Source: Betaproteobacteria bacterium
GTDB lineage: Bacteria > Pseudomonadota > Gammaproteobacteria > Burkholderiales > SG8-39
Assembly: GCA_009693335.1 (NCBI GenBank)
Contig: SHXK01000007.1
Location: 1 to 38,562, forward strand
DNA length: 38,562 bases
Direction: 5' to 3'
Shown here: piece after piece, positions 29,169 to 38,318 of the stretch
How positions within the stretch are numbered: position 1 is the stretch's first letter
How the letters are laid out: the number at the start of each line of letters is the position of its first letter
Notes under the pieces: generated by a model
What the model was told of the DNA's origin: nothing
Databases searched by the model: none
The model's input: the letters and a program-made list of their open reading frames with translations, nothing else
Made by a program: the position numbers and the translations under genes

Positions 29169-30482
29169 GTGGACTGGTACTGGGCGGCAGCGATCCTGTT
29201 CGGTCTCGGCATCGCGCTAATGATGCTCGGCCTGCCGGTGGCGATCGCGTTCTTTGCCACCAACATCGTCGCCGCACTGCTGTTCATGGGGGGTGGTACC
29301 GGCATCGCGCAGGTAATCAACAATGGCTTCGGCGCCATGACCACCTTCGCGCTGGTGCCGATCCCGATGTTTTTGCTGATGGGAGAACTCTTCTACCACA
29401 CCGGCCTCGCCACCAAGTGCTTCAATGCAGCCGACAAGCTCCTCGGCAATGTGCGCGGGCGGCTCGCCTACGTGACCTTGATTGGCGGCACCGCTTTCGC
29501 CGGTCCGGCGGGCTCCAGCATGGGTGCCTGCGCGCTGCTCGGCACGCTGATGGTGCCCGACATGATGAAGCGCGGCTACAACAAGTACCTCTCCATCGGA
29601 CCGATTATGGGCGTCGGCGGCTTGGCCGTAATCATCCCGCCCTCGGCGCTCACCGTGCTGCTGGCGACACTCGGCCGCACCGACGTCGGCGACTTGCTGA
29701 TCGCCGGGATCGTCCCGGGATTGCTACTGGCGCTGATGTACGGGGTACTTATCTGGGCCTGGACGGTGATCGACCCGAGCGCCGCCCCGGCCTATGTCGC
29801 CGATTCGGTGTCACGGCGCGAGAAGATTCGCCTCTTTTTTGTCGACGTGATCCCGATGGTGGCGATCATCGTGTTCTCGGTGATCATCATGATCGTCGGC
29901 TGGTGTACGCCAACTGAGGCCGCTGCACTGGGCGCGGTCTCGGTGGTCGCCCTGGCCGCCTGCTACGGCAGCATGACCTGGAAAGCGTTCGTCAAATCGG
30001 TGGAAGGCGCTTTGCGCGTCACCGTAATGTCGTTCCTCATCATCTTCGGCTCGGCAACATTCGCTCAGGTACTGGCATTCACCGGCGCCTCGAGTGGCCT
30101 CATGACCTGGGCCTTGGGCTTCGAGCTCACCCCACTTGGCATGTTGTTCATCATGATCGGCGTGATCCTGTTCCTCGGTTGCTTCATGGACCAGCTTTCG
30201 ATGATGCTGCTCACCGCGCCGATTTTCTTCCCGCTCGCCAAGTCGCTCGGCTTCGACCTGACCTGGTTCGGCATCATCATGTTGCTCGCGCTGGAGATCG
30301 GCTACACCACGCCGCCATTCGGGCTGCTGCTGTTCGTCATGAAAGGCGTGGCGCCGCCAGGCACCACCATGCGTGACATCTATCTCGCGGGCATGCCGTT
30401 CATTGCCTGCGTACTGCTGCTCATCGTGCTAATCATCACCTTCCCACCACTCGCCACCTGGCTACCAAAGATCAGCCACTAG
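29169..30482 (+). CDS. dctM: TRAP transporter large permease (DctM family)
   Basis: Main transport subunit of the TRAP importer, 437 residues with about twelve membrane segments. Signatures include LGLPVAIAFFATNIVAALLF, PIPMFLLMGELFYHTGL, LLGNVRGRLAYVTLIGGTAFAGPAGSSMGACALLGTLMVPDM, IIPPSALTVLLATLGRTDVGDLLIAGIVPGLLLAL and the C-terminal LALEIGYTTPPFGLLLFVMKG. GTG 29169 (VDWYWAAAILFGLG) matches the usual beginning; a GTG at 29106 would overlap dctQ and add unrelated residues. The isocitrate-lyase-family gene starts two bases after its stop. Confidence 0.94.
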   Translation: MDWYWAAAILFGLGIALMMLGLPVAIAFFATNIVAALLFMGGGTGIAQVINNGFGAMTTFALVPIPMFLLMGELFYHTGLATKCFNAADKLLGNVRGRLAYVTLIGGTAFAGPAGSSMGACALLGTLMVPDMMKRGYNKYLSIGPIMGVGGLAVIIPPSALTVLLATLGRTDVGDLLIAGIVPGLLLALMYGVLIWAWTVIDPSAAPAYVADSVSRREKIRLFFVDVIPMVAIIVFSVIIMIVGWCTPTEAAALGAVSVVALAACYGSMTWKAFVKSVEGALRVTVMSFLIIFGSATFAQVLAFTGASSGLMTWALGFELTPLGMLFIMIGVILFLGCFMDQLSMMLLTAPIFFPLAKSLGFDLTWFGIIMLLALEIGYTTPPFGLLLFVMKGVAPPGTTMRDIYLAGMPFIACVLLLIVLIITFPPLATWLPKISH

Positions 30483-30484
30483 CT

Positions 30485-31330
30485 ATGCGCGAACGTCTCC
30501 GCCAAAAACGCCTGTTGCTTGCCCCCGGCGTCTACGACGCCCTCACGGCGTTGCTTGCCGAGCAGGCCGGGTTCGAGGCGCTGTACCTCTCCGGCGCGAG
30601 CATCGCCTACACCCGCCTGGGGCGTTCGGATATTGGACTGGTGACCGCTTCGGAGGTCGCCGATACGCTGACCAACATCCGCGAGCGGGTCTCGCTGCCG
30701 ATCATCGTGGATGCGGATACCGGTTTCGGCAATGCGCTGAACGTGATCCGCACCGTAAAAATGTTCGAGCGCGCCGGCGCCTCTGCGATACAACTCGAAG
30801 ACCAGCTCGCTCCCAAGCGCTGCGGACACCTCGAGGGCAAGAGTCTGATCGGCGCCACCGAAATGGTGGGCAAGCTACGCGCCGCGCTGGATACGCGCCA
30901 AACGGCGCTGATCGTGGCGCGCACCGACGCGGTCGCTGTCGAGGGCCTGGAGCGGGCGCTGGAGCGCGCCACGCTTTATGCCGAAGCCGGCGCCGACGTG
31001 CTGTTCATCGAGGCACTGCGTTCGGTCGAGGAAATGGAAAAAGCCGTCGCACTATTCGGCGGCAAAATCCCGCTGCTCGCCAACATGGTCGAAGGTGGCA
31101 AAACGCCGGCGCTGAACGCCGCGCAACTCGAAGCCATCGGCTACTCAATCGCTATCTTTCCGGGTGGCACGGTGCGCTCCGTGACCTTCGGTCTGCAAGA
31201 GTATTTTTCCCTTTTGCAACGTGACGGCGGCACAGCCGCCGCGCGCGCGCGCATGCTCGATTTCGACGGCCTCAACCAAACCATCGGCACGCCCGAGCTG
31301 CTCAAACTCGGCAAGAAATATGAGGCATGA
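30485..31330 (+). CDS. Isocitrate lyase / PEP mutase superfamily C-C lyase
   Basis: 281-residue alpha/beta-barrel enzyme. Metal and substrate residues typical of the family are the DADTG at 76-80, the acidic pair in QLEDQ (105-106) and the lyase loop KRCGH at 111-115, which carries the catalytic cysteine of 2-methylisocitrate, dimethylmalate and related lyases. The early motif LYLSGASIAYTRLG also fits. This points to a lyase or oxaloacetate-decarboxylase-type activity rather than a phosphonate mutase. It starts two bases after dctM, so it is co-expressed with the TRAP importer and may cleave the end product of the adjacent catabolic route to a 2-oxoacid or glyoxylate. Confidence 0.92.
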   Translation: MRERLRQKRLLLAPGVYDALTALLAEQAGFEALYLSGASIAYTRLGRSDIGLVTASEVADTLTNIRERVSLPIIVDADTGFGNALNVIRTVKMFERAGASAIQLEDQLAPKRCGHLEGKSLIGATEMVGKLRAALDTRQTALIVARTDAVAVEGLERALERATLYAEAGADVLFIEALRSVEEMEKAVALFGGKIPLLANMVEGGKTPALNAAQLEAIGYSIAIFPGGTVRSVTFGLQEYFSLLQRDGGTAAARARMLDFDGLNQTIGTPELLKLGKKYEA

Positions 31331-31408
31331 AGTGCAGCACTCGCCGCTGGCCGAAGCTGCGCTGACTAAGAGCCGAGCCGCGCCTGCTAAGCGGCAGCGC
31401 GCGCGACA

Positions 31409-33238
31409 TTAAGCTGCCGCCCGGTCGGCGCGACGCCGATGGTGTTCCTGCAGATGGCGCTTGCGCAGGCGGATCGACTTCGGCGTGATTTCCACCAGCT
31501 CGTCGTCGGCGATGAACTCCACCGCGTATTCCAGCGTCAGGCCGATCGGCGGCACCAGGTCGATCGCTTCGTCCTTGCCCGAGGCGCGGATGTTGGTGAG
31601 CTGCTTGGTGCGAATCGGATTCACCGTCAGGTCGTTGTCGCGGCTGTGGATACCGACGATCATTCCTTCGTAGACCGGTTCCCCGGGATTCACAAACATG
31701 CGTCCGCGCTCCTGCAGCTTCCAAATTGCGTAGGCGACAACCACGCCGTCGTCCTGCGACACCAGCACCCCGTTGCGGCGCTCCGCCATCTCGCCCTTCA
31801 CCGGCGCGTACTCGTCGAACACATGGCTCATCACGCCGGTGCCACGCGTCAGCGTCATAAACTCGCCCTGAAAACCGATCAGTCCGCGCGCCGGAATGCG
31901 GTAGTCCAGGCGCACACGGCCCTTGCTGTCGGACTGCATGTCGAGCAGGTCGCCACGCCGGCGGCCTAGCTCTTCCATCACGCCACCCTGGTTGCTGTCT
32001 TCAAGGTCTACGGTGAGGACTTCAAAAGGCTCGCAACGTACGCCACCGACATCCTTGTAGATCACGCGCGGTCGCGAGACCGCGATCTCGTAGCCTTCGC
32101 GGCGCATGTTCTCCAGCAGGATCGTCAGGTGCAGCTCGCCGCGGCCGTGCACGATGAAGGTGTCGGTGTCGGTGGGATACTCGACTCGCATCGCCACGTT
32201 GCTCTTGGTTTCGCGCTCCAGGCGTTCGCGGATCTGACGGCTGGTCACGTACTTGCCTTCCCTGCCGGCCAGGGGCGAAGCATTGACGAGGAAATTCATG
32301 GTCAGCGTCGGTTCGTCCACCTTGAGCAGCGGCAGCGGATCCGGGTGTTCGGGATGGCACAGGGTCGCACCGATACCGATTTCCTCGATGCCGTTGATAA
32401 GGACGATGTCGCCCGCTTCGGCCACGTCGACCTGTACGCGCTCGAGGCCTTCGAACATCAGAACCTCTTTGACTTTGGCTTTGAAGGTCTTGTCGCCTTC
32501 GAGAACCAGGACTTCCTGCGCTGGCTTCAGGCGCCCCCGGCGAATGCGGCCAATGCCAATCTTGCCGACATAGCTCGAGTAATCAAGCGAGCAGATCTGC
32601 AGTTGCAGCGGTTGATCCGGATCCTCATCGCGCATCGGCACATGCGCGAGGATCGCCTCGAACAGCGGACTCAGGTCCTTCGATTCTTCATTCAGTTGGT
32701 TCTTTGCCCAACCCAGCAGGGCCGAAGCGTAGACCACCGGGAAATCCAGTTGCTCCTCGGTGGCGCCAAGCTTGTCGAAGAGATCGAAAGTCTGATTCAC
32801 CACCCATTCGGCGCGCGCCCCCGGACGGTCTACCTTGTTGACCACCACGATGGGCTTGAGACCCAGGGCCAGCGCCTTGCGCGTGACGAAACGGGTCTGC
32901 GGCATCGGGCCCTCAACGGCGTCCACCAGCAGCAGCACGCCGTCCACCATGGACAGCACGCGCTCGACCTCGCCGCCGAAATCCGCATGGCCCGGCGTAT
33001 CGACGATATTGATGTGCGTGCCCTGATAGCGGACCGCGCAGTTCTTGGCGAGTATCGTGATGCCGCGCTCGCGCTCCAGGTCGTTGGAGTCCATCACCCG
33101 CTCCTGCACCTGTTCGTGCGCGGCGAAAGTGCCCGATTGCTGCAACAGTTTGTCGACCAAGGTAGTCTTGCCATGATCAACGTGGGCAATAATGGCTAAA
33201 TTGCGGATACTACGGACGGGACGTACAGAGAGAGGCAT
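31409..33238 (-). CDS. typA: Ribosome-associated translational GTPase TypA/BipA
   Basis: Ribosome-binding GTPase involved in 50S assembly and stress or low-temperature growth. The 609-residue length is standard. G motifs are G1 AHVDHGKT at 18-25, the switch region [12 protein letters not shown]3 DTPGHADF and G4 NKVD. EF-G-like domains follow, and the C-terminus has the TypA-specific [23 protein letters not shown] and [19 protein letters not shown]. It is convergent with the isocitrate-lyase-family gene, with 78 bases between stops. A perfect -10 box on the minus strand lies 32 bases upstream of the start. Confidence 0.98.
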   Translation of the reverse strand: MPLSVRPVRSIRNLAIIAHVDHGKTTLVDKLLQQSGTFAAHEQVQERVMDSNDLERERGITILAKNCAVRYQGTHINIVDTPGHADFGGEVERVLSMVDGVLLLVDAVEGPMPQTRFVTRKALALGLKPIVVVNKVDRPGARAEWVVNQTFDLFDKLGATEEQLDFPVVYASALLGWAKNQLNEESKDLSPLFEAILAHVPMRDEDPDQPLQLQICSLDYSSYVGKIGIGRIRRGRLKPAQEVLVLEGDKTFKAKVKEVLMFEGLERVQVDVAEAGDIVLINGIEEIGIGATLCHPEHPDPLPLLKVDEPTLTMNFLVNASPLAGREGKYVTSRQIRERLERETKSNVAMRVEYPTDTDTFIVHGRGELHLTILLENMRREGYEIAVSRPRVIYKDVGGVRCEPFEVLTVDLEDSNQGGVMEELGRRRGDLLDMQSDSKGRVRLDYRIPARGLIGFQGEFMTLTRGTGVMSHVFDEYAPVKGEMAERRNGVLVSQDDGVVVAYAIWKLQERGRMFVNPGEPVYEGMIVGIHSRDNDLTVNPIRTKQLTNIRASGKDEAIDLVPPIGLTLEYAVEFIADDELVEITPKSIRLRKRHLQEHHRRRADRAAA

Positions 33239-33269
33239 GATCTTGATTTATCTGGAAAAAAGTGCGCGC

Positions 33270-33275
33270 ATTATA
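33270..33275 (-). promoter_or_regulatory. Sigma70-type -10 box for typA
   Basis: TATAAT on the minus strand (33275 to 33270) is preceded by a CG and followed by GCG. The best -35 candidate at 17-bp spacing (TGTCTT) is poor. The AT-rich leader down to the typA start at 33238 has no strong Shine-Dalgarno. Confidence 0.5.
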
Positions 33276-33332
33276 CGCAACTTAGGCGCTTAAAGACACC
33301 TCTTTTTCCCGATCACCCGCAGGGTAGAGCGG

Positions 33333-35147
33333 CTAGCCGGTCGTTTCAGTGGCTGGCGGCGCGGTCTTGATCACTTCTTCAATGGTGGTAGCCCGCAGCC
33401 ACCTTCATCGCGCCGCCGATGCGCAGCGGCTTCATGCCATCGCGAAATGCCTGCTCGCGAATTTTTGCCAGGTCCGCGCCAGCGCCGATGATCTCCTTGA
33501 GCCGGGAGTGCAGGCCAGCGTTTCGTAAATACCGACACGACCAACGAAGCCGGTCATGCGGCACTCGAGGCAGCCGACCGGCTTATACACGGAGGCTGGC
33601 CGGTTCGCCTTCCACGGCGTCACCAGCCCTTCCCAGGCGTGCAGGTCTTCGACGCGGTTCAAGTCAATCTTCTGCTTGCAGTGCGGACAAAGTATCCGCA
33701 CCAGGCGCTGCGCCATCACGCCGTTTAACGTCGCCACCAGCAGGTAAGGTTTGATGCCCAGTTCGAGCAGGCGTGTCACCGCACTGGGCGCATCGTTGGT
33801 GTGCAGCGTGGAGAGCACCAGGTGGCCGGTCAACGCCGCCTGCACCGCCATTTCGGCGGTCTCCAGGTCGCGGATTTCGCCCACCATGATGATGTCGGGA
33901 TCCTGGCGCATCAGCGCGCGCAGCCCTTCGGCAAAACCAAGATCGATGGCGCTGGTCACCTGCATCTGGTTGAACGAGCCTTCGACCATCTCAATCGGGT
34001 CCTCGATGGTGCAAACGTTGACTTCGGGCGTCGCCAACTGCTTCAGTGTCGAGTACAGGGTGGTGGTCTTGCCCGAGCCGGTCGGGCCGGTGACCAGCAC
34101 GATGCCGTTCGGCCGCTCGGTCATGTCCTTCCAGCGCTCGCTGTCTTCCGCCGAAAAGCCGAGCTCCTTGAAATCGCGCACCAGCACTTCCGGGTCGAAA
34201 ATGCGCATCACCAGCTTCTCGCCGAAAGCGGTGGGCAGCGTCGAGAGGCGCAGTTCGACTTCCTCGCCGGCGAGGGTGCGCGTCTTGATGCGGCCGTCCT
34301 GCGGCCGGCGCTTCTCCACCACGTCCATGCGCGAGAGGATCTTGATGCGGCTGGTCATGGCGGCCAGCACTGAGGGTGGAATCTGGTAGACCTGATGCAG
34401 CACGCCGTCGATGCGGAAGCGCACGATGCCGAATTCGCGCCGCGGCTCGATGTGGATGTCGCTGGCACGCTGCTCGAAGGCGTAGCTCCAGAGCCAGTCC
34501 ACCACCTTGATGATGCGCGCGTCGTTGGCGTCGAACTGCTTGTTGCCTGAGCCCAGTTCGACCAACTGCTCGAAATTCGACAGACCTGAAAGCCCGGCGG
34601 CCCCTTTGGTCGCGCCCTTGACCGACTTGGCGAGGTTGTAGAACTCGACCTGGTAGCGCTCGATGTCCTGCGGGTTGGCGATCACGCGCCGCAATTCCAG
34701 CTTGGTGATGCGCTGCAGCTCGTTCTCCCACTCCCGCACATAGGGTTCGCAAACCGCGATCACCGCTTCCTTGCTGGTAATGCCGATCGGCAGGATACGA
34801 AAGCGCGTTGCGTAGGCCGAAGACATCACTTCGGTCACCGCCGAAAAATCGATCTTGAGCGGGTCGATATGTCGGTATTCCATGCCGACCCGTTTGGCCA
34901 GCCACTCGGTGAGCGGCTCCAGCGCCAGCAGCTGGTGCGGCGGCTGCGCGCGCTTCCACTTCTGGTCGGCGATGATCGAGAGGGGGTGCTGGGCGCCGCG
35001 GTAATAGCGCCGTTCTTTCTTCATCTTCTCGGCGTCCGTCGGCTCGACCATGCGGTCCTCGACCAGCCAGTCCAGCAGCTCGGAGATCGCCAGGCGGCGC
35101 TCGCTGCCTTTGGAATCCGACGGAACTTTGGGATCGACCGCGGCCAT
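33333..35147 (-). CDS. PilB/GspE-family secretion ATPase, 3' end disrupted by two compensating frameshifts
   Basis: Hexameric ATPase family powering type IV pilus or type II secretion assembly. ATG 35147 opens the N-terminal domain (LLDWLVEDRMVEPTDAEKMK); an ATG upstream at 35273 is antisense to the MFS gene. Key parts are the Walker A GPTGSGKTTT, Asp box IIMVGEIRDLETAEMAVQAALTGHLVLSTLHTNDA, His box, and tetracysteine zinc site (CPHCKQK and CLECRMTGFVGR). After GIYETLA the frame turns abnormal and stops at 33432. The expected tail (RLKEIIGAGADLAKIREQAF then KPLRIGGAMKVAAG) continues in another frame, and TTIEEVIKTAPPATETTG* resumes the original frame to 33333. Two 1-nt indels, near 33515 and 33392, explain this. 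No other pilus genes are adjacent. Confidence 0.85.
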
Positions 35148-35159
35148 ATTCCTAGGATT

Positions 35160-35175
35160 ATGCCTGAGCAGGCAT
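35160..35175. promoter_or_regulatory. Palindrome in the divergent ATPase/MFS intergenic region
   Basis: ATGCCT-GAGC-AGGCAT is a perfect 6-bp inverted repeat centred in the 43 bases between the divergent starts at 35147 and 35191. It could be an operator or a promoter-proximal hairpin; nothing else identifies it. Confidence 0.35.
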
Positions 35176-35190
35176 ACTATCGCCGCACAC

Positions 35191-36474
35191 ATGCAACCAC
35201 CCACTTCACGCTCTCTTGCCCAGGACGTCAGGCTGCGCGAGGTCTGGGCCTGGAGCATGTACGATTTCGCCAACTCCGGCTATACCACGGTGGTCATCAC
35301 CGCCGTGTTCAGCGCCTATTTCGTCGCCGCAGTGGCTGGCAAAGCCCCTTGGGCGACTTTCGCCTGGACCGCGGCGCTGTCGGTGTCGTATCTGGCCGTA
35401 CTGCTCACCGCACCGGCGGTGGGCGCTTGGGCTGACGTCCGTGCCGCCAAGAAACAGCTGCTGTGCATGGCCACCGTCGGCTGCGTCGTTTTTACAGGAC
35501 TCTTGTTTTTCGTCTCCCCGGGCAGCGTGCTCCTGGCGATCTGCCTCCTCATCCTTTCCAACTTCTTCTTCGCCACCGGCGAGAACCTGATCGCCGCTTT
35601 CCTGCCCGAACTGGCCGATGCGAAAGCGATGGGGCGCGTGTCGGGCTGGGGCTGGGCCTTCGGCTATCTGGGCGGTCTGGTTTCTCTTGCCATCGCGCTC
35701 GCCTACATCACCTGGGCGCAAAAACAGGGTCACGCCAGCGCCGACTTCGTGCCTGTCGTGATGCTGATCACCGCATGCGTGTTCGCGGTCTGCGCCACAC
35801 CGACTTTCCTGTTTTTGAAGGAAAGAGCTTTACCCCAAAAGTCACCTCAAGGGGCATGGCATCAGGTGTTGCAGACCCTACGCCAAGCGGGGCACTACCG
35901 CGATTTGCGACGCTTCCTCGCCTGCCTCCTGTTTTATCAAGCCGGCATCATGGCGGTAATCGCACTTGCCGCGATCTATGCGCAGGAAGCGATGAAATTC
36001 ACCAGCACCCAGACCATCGTGCTGGTGCTGGTCGTCAACGTCACCGCTGCCATCGGCGCTTTTTCCTTCGGCTACCTGCAGGACGCCATCGGCCATATTG
36101 AGGCCATGCGCCTGGTGCTGATCGGCTGGATCATCATGATTGCCTTGGCTTACCTCGCCGAAAGTGTCGCCCTCTTCTGGGTCGCCGCCAACTTGGCGGG
36201 CCTGTGCATGGGCGCCGCGCAAGCTGCCGGCCGCGCCATCGTCGGCTACCTCTGCCCGCCCGCGCGCAGCGCGGAATTCTTCGGCCTCTGGGGCCTCGCC
36301 GTCAAAGCTGCCTCCATCTTCGGCCCCCTCACTTACGGCGCGATCACCTGGATCTTCGCAGGCAACCATCGCCTTGGAATTCTCGCGGTGGGTGCTTATT
36401 TTGTGGTTGGTCTGGTTCTCCTTAGTGGCATCGACTTGGAGCGCGGGCGGCGCGCTGCCATAGCGACTAGCTGA
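35191..36474 (+). CDS. MFS transporter, UMF1/Atg22-like
   Basis: 427-residue membrane protein with about twelve hydrophobic segments. The N-terminal AWSMYDFANSGYTTVVITAVFSAYF is the signature of the UMF1/Atg22-like MFS group, and GAWADVRAAKKQLL is the MFS loop 2-3 motif. A conserved GENLIAAFLPELADAKAMGRVSGWGWAFGYLGG follows near 130-165, and the C-terminal half has GRAIVGYLCPPARSAEFFGLWGLAVK. ATG 35191 gives the canonical beginning. Relatives are often annotated as amino-acid or sugar effluxers, but the substrate is unknown. It is divergent from the secretion ATPase and followed 94 bases later by a peroxiredoxin gene. Confidence 0.9.
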   Translation: MQPPTSRSLAQDVRLREVWAWSMYDFANSGYTTVVITAVFSAYFVAAVAGKAPWATFAWTAALSVSYLAVLLTAPAVGAWADVRAAKKQLLCMATVGCVVFTGLLFFVSPGSVLLAICLLILSNFFFATGENLIAAFLPELADAKAMGRVSGWGWAFGYLGGLVSLAIALAYITWAQKQGHASADFVPVVMLITACVFAVCATPTFLFLKERALPQKSPQGAWHQVLQTLRQAGHYRDLRRFLACLLFYQAGIMAVIALAAIYAQEAMKFTSTQTIVLVLVVNVTAAIGAFSFGYLQDAIGHIEAMRLVLIGWIIMIALAYLAESVALFWVAANLAGLCMGAAQAAGRAIVGYLCPPARSAEFFGLWGLAVKAASIFGPLTYGAITWIFAGNHRLGILAVGAYFVVGLVLLSGIDLERGRRAAIATS

Positions 36475-36568
36475 GCTGGCCGGGGACGGTGGAGAGGCCG
36501 AGGAGTCCTGAGCAGCAGCTGGGGTATCATCCGTTTCCCCCGCAAGAACCCCCATAGGAGAAGAAGCA

Positions 36569-37078
36569 ATGACGATCAAAGCTGGCGACCAGCTGCCCGA
36601 GGGCAAGCTGATGGAATCCGTGGAGTTCGATACGACGACGCAGTGCGCGATGGCGCCTAAAGAGGTGGCAGTGTCGGAGGCGGTGAAGGGCAAGAAGATC
36701 GCAATTTTCGGACTGCCGGGCGCCTATACCCCAACCTGCTCCGCGAAGCACGTGCCGAGCTATCTGTCGAACTTGGAGCAGCTGAAAGCCAAAGGCGTGA
36801 ATGAGGTCTGGTGCGTAGCGGTGAACGATGCCTTCGTGATGGCGCATTGGGGCCGCGACCAGAAGGCGATCGGCAAGATCCGCTTCCTGGCCGATGGCAG
36901 CGCGCTGTGGGCCAAAGCGATGGGCTTGGAGCTCGATCTAAATGCGCGCGGCATGGGCATGCGCATGAACCGCTTCTCGCTGCTGGTGGACAACGGCGTC
37001 GTGCAGCAGGCCAACCTGGAAGGCCCGGGCAAATTCGAGGTGTCGGACGGTACTACGATGCTAAAACAGCTCAGCTAA
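36569..37078 (+). CDS. Peroxiredoxin, Prx5/AhpE-like thioredoxin-fold
   Basis: Thiol peroxidase of the Prx5 type, 169 residues, reducing H2O2 and organic peroxides. The peroxidatic cysteine is Cys57 in FGLPGAYTPTCSAKHVPSY, the classic PxxxTxxC site. Other conserved parts are VWCVAVNDAFVMAHWG, FLADGSALWAKAMGL and MRMNRFSLLVDNGVV. Additional cysteines at 26 and 82 are candidate resolving or regulatory residues. A GGAG ribosome-binding site lies shortly before ATG 36569. TATCAT at 36525-36530 may be a -10 box without a convincing -35. A strong hairpin follows the stop codon. Confidence 0.95.
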   Translation: MTIKAGDQLPEGKLMESVEFDTTTQCAMAPKEVAVSEAVKGKKIAIFGLPGAYTPTCSAKHVPSYLSNLEQLKAKGVNEVWCVAVNDAFVMAHWGRDQKAIGKIRFLADGSALWAKAMGLELDLNARGMGMRMNRFSLLVDNGVVQQANLEGPGKFEVSDGTTMLKQLS

Positions 37079-37084
37079 GGACCT

Positions 37085-37112
37085 TTTCCTGGCGAGTAGG
37101 CCGGCCAGGAAA
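37085..37112. terminator. Hairpin after the peroxiredoxin gene
   Basis: TTTCCTGGC (37085-37093) pairs perfectly with GCCAGGAAA (37104-37112) around a 10-nt loop, starting seven bases after the peroxiredoxin stop. The stem is long and stable but is followed by CTTCTGCTT rather than a T-run. Termination or 3'-end stabilisation is likely. Confidence 0.55.
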
Positions 37113-37136
37113 CTTCTGCTTACAGAGAGTTACGCC

Positions 37137-37147
37137 TTGACGGTCAA
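37137..37147. promoter_or_regulatory. Small palindrome upstream of the Cys-rich gene
   Basis: TTGAC-G-GTCAA is a perfect 5-bp inverted repeat about 70 bases before the next start codon. Its left arm resembles a -35 hexamer but no -10 box is found at the right distance. A regulator site is possible, though the element is short enough to arise by chance. Confidence 0.25.
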
Positions 37148-37217
37148 CGGAGGGCTAGGGTGTGGCGTTGCAGGGAGGATCATCGCAGTCATCCCATTTC
37201 AACGTCAAAGGAAGACC

Positions 37218-37610
37218 ATGAAACTGAACCTTGCACCTCTGCTCGGCGCCGCGCTACTTTGCGGCTCGCTCGCCGTCAACGCTCAGGCGCCCGCTCAGAC
37301 CCCTGCGGGTGACCCTGGCAAAGGCGAAGCGCGCAAGGAAATGCGTGCCAAGATGAAGACCGCGCACGAGGCCTGCAAGGACCATCCTGACCGACACGCC
37401 TGCATGACGGAATCCAAGTGCGCGAAGTCGTCGGACCCGGCCAAGTGCCAAGCGCAGGCCAAGGAGCGCCACGCGAAGATGCGCAAGCATATGGACGAGC
37501 GCCAAGTGGCGCACGAAGCTTGCACCGGCAAGCGTGGCGACGAGCTGATGAAGTGCCTCGGCGCGCAGCACCAGAAGTCCGGTCACGCTCAGCACGACAA
37601 GAAGAGATAA
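37218..37610 (+). CDS. Small exported Cys/His/Met-rich basic protein, function unknown
   Basis: 130-residue protein with a clear signal peptide (MKLNLAPLLGAALLCGSLAV, cleavage near NAQA). The mature part is highly charged and rich in Lys, His and Met. It has six cysteines in regular spacing: ACKDHPDRHAC, then SKCAKSSDPAKC, then ACTGKRGDELMKC. The tail (HQKSGHAQHDKKR) is His-rich. The Cys pairs suggest disulfide hairpins or periplasmic metal binding, in keeping with the Met/His content; neither is proven. AAAGGAAG precedes ATG 37218. It lies between a peroxiredoxin and azlCD but its link to either is unclear. I do not recognise a named family. Confidence 0.8.
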   Translation: MKLNLAPLLGAALLCGSLAVNAQAPAQTPAGDPGKGEARKEMRAKMKTAHEACKDHPDRHACMTESKCAKSSDPAKCQAQAKERHAKMRKHMDERQVAHEACTGKRGDELMKCLGAQHQKSGHAQHDKKR

Positions 37611-37619
37611 GCCCCGCCG

Positions 37620-38318
37620 TTGCCGCTCGCGTGCACTGATTTCAGCGCAGGACTGCGCGCCAGCCTGCCGCTGTTGATCGCGGTAGGGCCGTTCGGCCTC
37701 GTCACCGGAGTGGCGATGGCCGCTGCCGGCATCGCCCCGCTGGAAGCAATGCTGATGTCGGTGCTGGTGTACGCCGGCGCCTCGATGCTCGCCGCCACGC
37801 AACTCATCGTCGAGGGTGCGCCCGCGTTGCTGGTGGTGCTGGCGGCCTTTATCGTCAACCTGCGCCTGCTGATGTACAGCGCCTCGATACGCCCGTACTT
37901 TCTGGACGCACCGCTCGGCCAGCGACTGCTGGTTTCCTATGCCTTGGTCGACAATCCCTACGCCCTGTTCCTCCAGCGCTACAGCACCCACCCCGGTGCA
38001 GCCGGGAAATTCGACTACTTCCTCGGCCTGTCGATCCCGATCTGGCTCTGCTGGCAGGCGATGGTCGGCACCGGCCTGCTGCTAGGCAACCAACTGCCGG
38101 GCACCTGGAAGCTGGAGTTCGCCGCACCACTGGCTTTCATCGCCTTGTCCATCCCGCTGCTGCGCGACAAGTCGATGGTGGCCGCGGCGCTTAGCGCCGG
38201 GGCCACCGCAGTGCTCGCGCACGGCCTGCCGCTACGCTTGGGCCTGGCGCTCGCTGCGGTGGTAGGTGTTACCGTCGGGGTGCTGTCGGAAAAGTACTCA
38301 GGAACAAAACCCCAATGA
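37620..38318 (+). CDS. azlC: AzlC-family branched-chain amino acid permease subunit
   Basis: 232-residue integral membrane protein of the AzlC family, which with AzlD exports branched-chain amino acids. Family features are FSAGLRASLPLLIAVGPFGLVTGVAM, LMSVLVYAGASMLAATQLI, VVLAAFIVNLRLLMYSASIRPYF, LLVSYALVDNPYALF and a hydrophobic C-terminal half. The start used is TTG 37620; no in-frame ATG precedes the first conserved residues, and the ribosome-binding site is weak. The stop overlaps the azlD start (ATGA at 38315), showing coupling. Confidence 0.92.
   Translation: MPLACTDFSAGLRASLPLLIAVGPFGLVTGVAMAAAGIAPLEAMLMSVLVYAGASMLAATQLIVEGAPALLVVLAAFIVNLRLLMYSASIRPYFLDAPLGQRLLVSYALVDNPYALFLQRYSTHPGAAGKFDYFLGLSIPIWLCWQAMVGTGLLLGNQLPGTWKLEFAAPLAFIALSIPLLRDKSMVAAALSAGATAVLAHGLPLRLGLALAAVVGVTVGVLSEKYSGTKPQ

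Noticed and set aside
4536-31330. Genomic island bounded by attachment sites or an integrase
   Set aside because: No tRNA, integrase, transposase or flanking direct repeats were seen; accessory character is inferred only from gene content.
32129-33199. 356-residue plus-strand open frame
   Set aside because: It lies entirely antisense to typA and has no recognisable protein features; typical of GC-rich shadow frames.
33379-33564. Separate 61-residue gene downstream of the secretion ATPase
   Set aside because: Its sequence (RLKEIIGAGADLAKIREQAF) is the displaced C-terminal segment of the ATPase, so it is a frameshift product rather than a gene.
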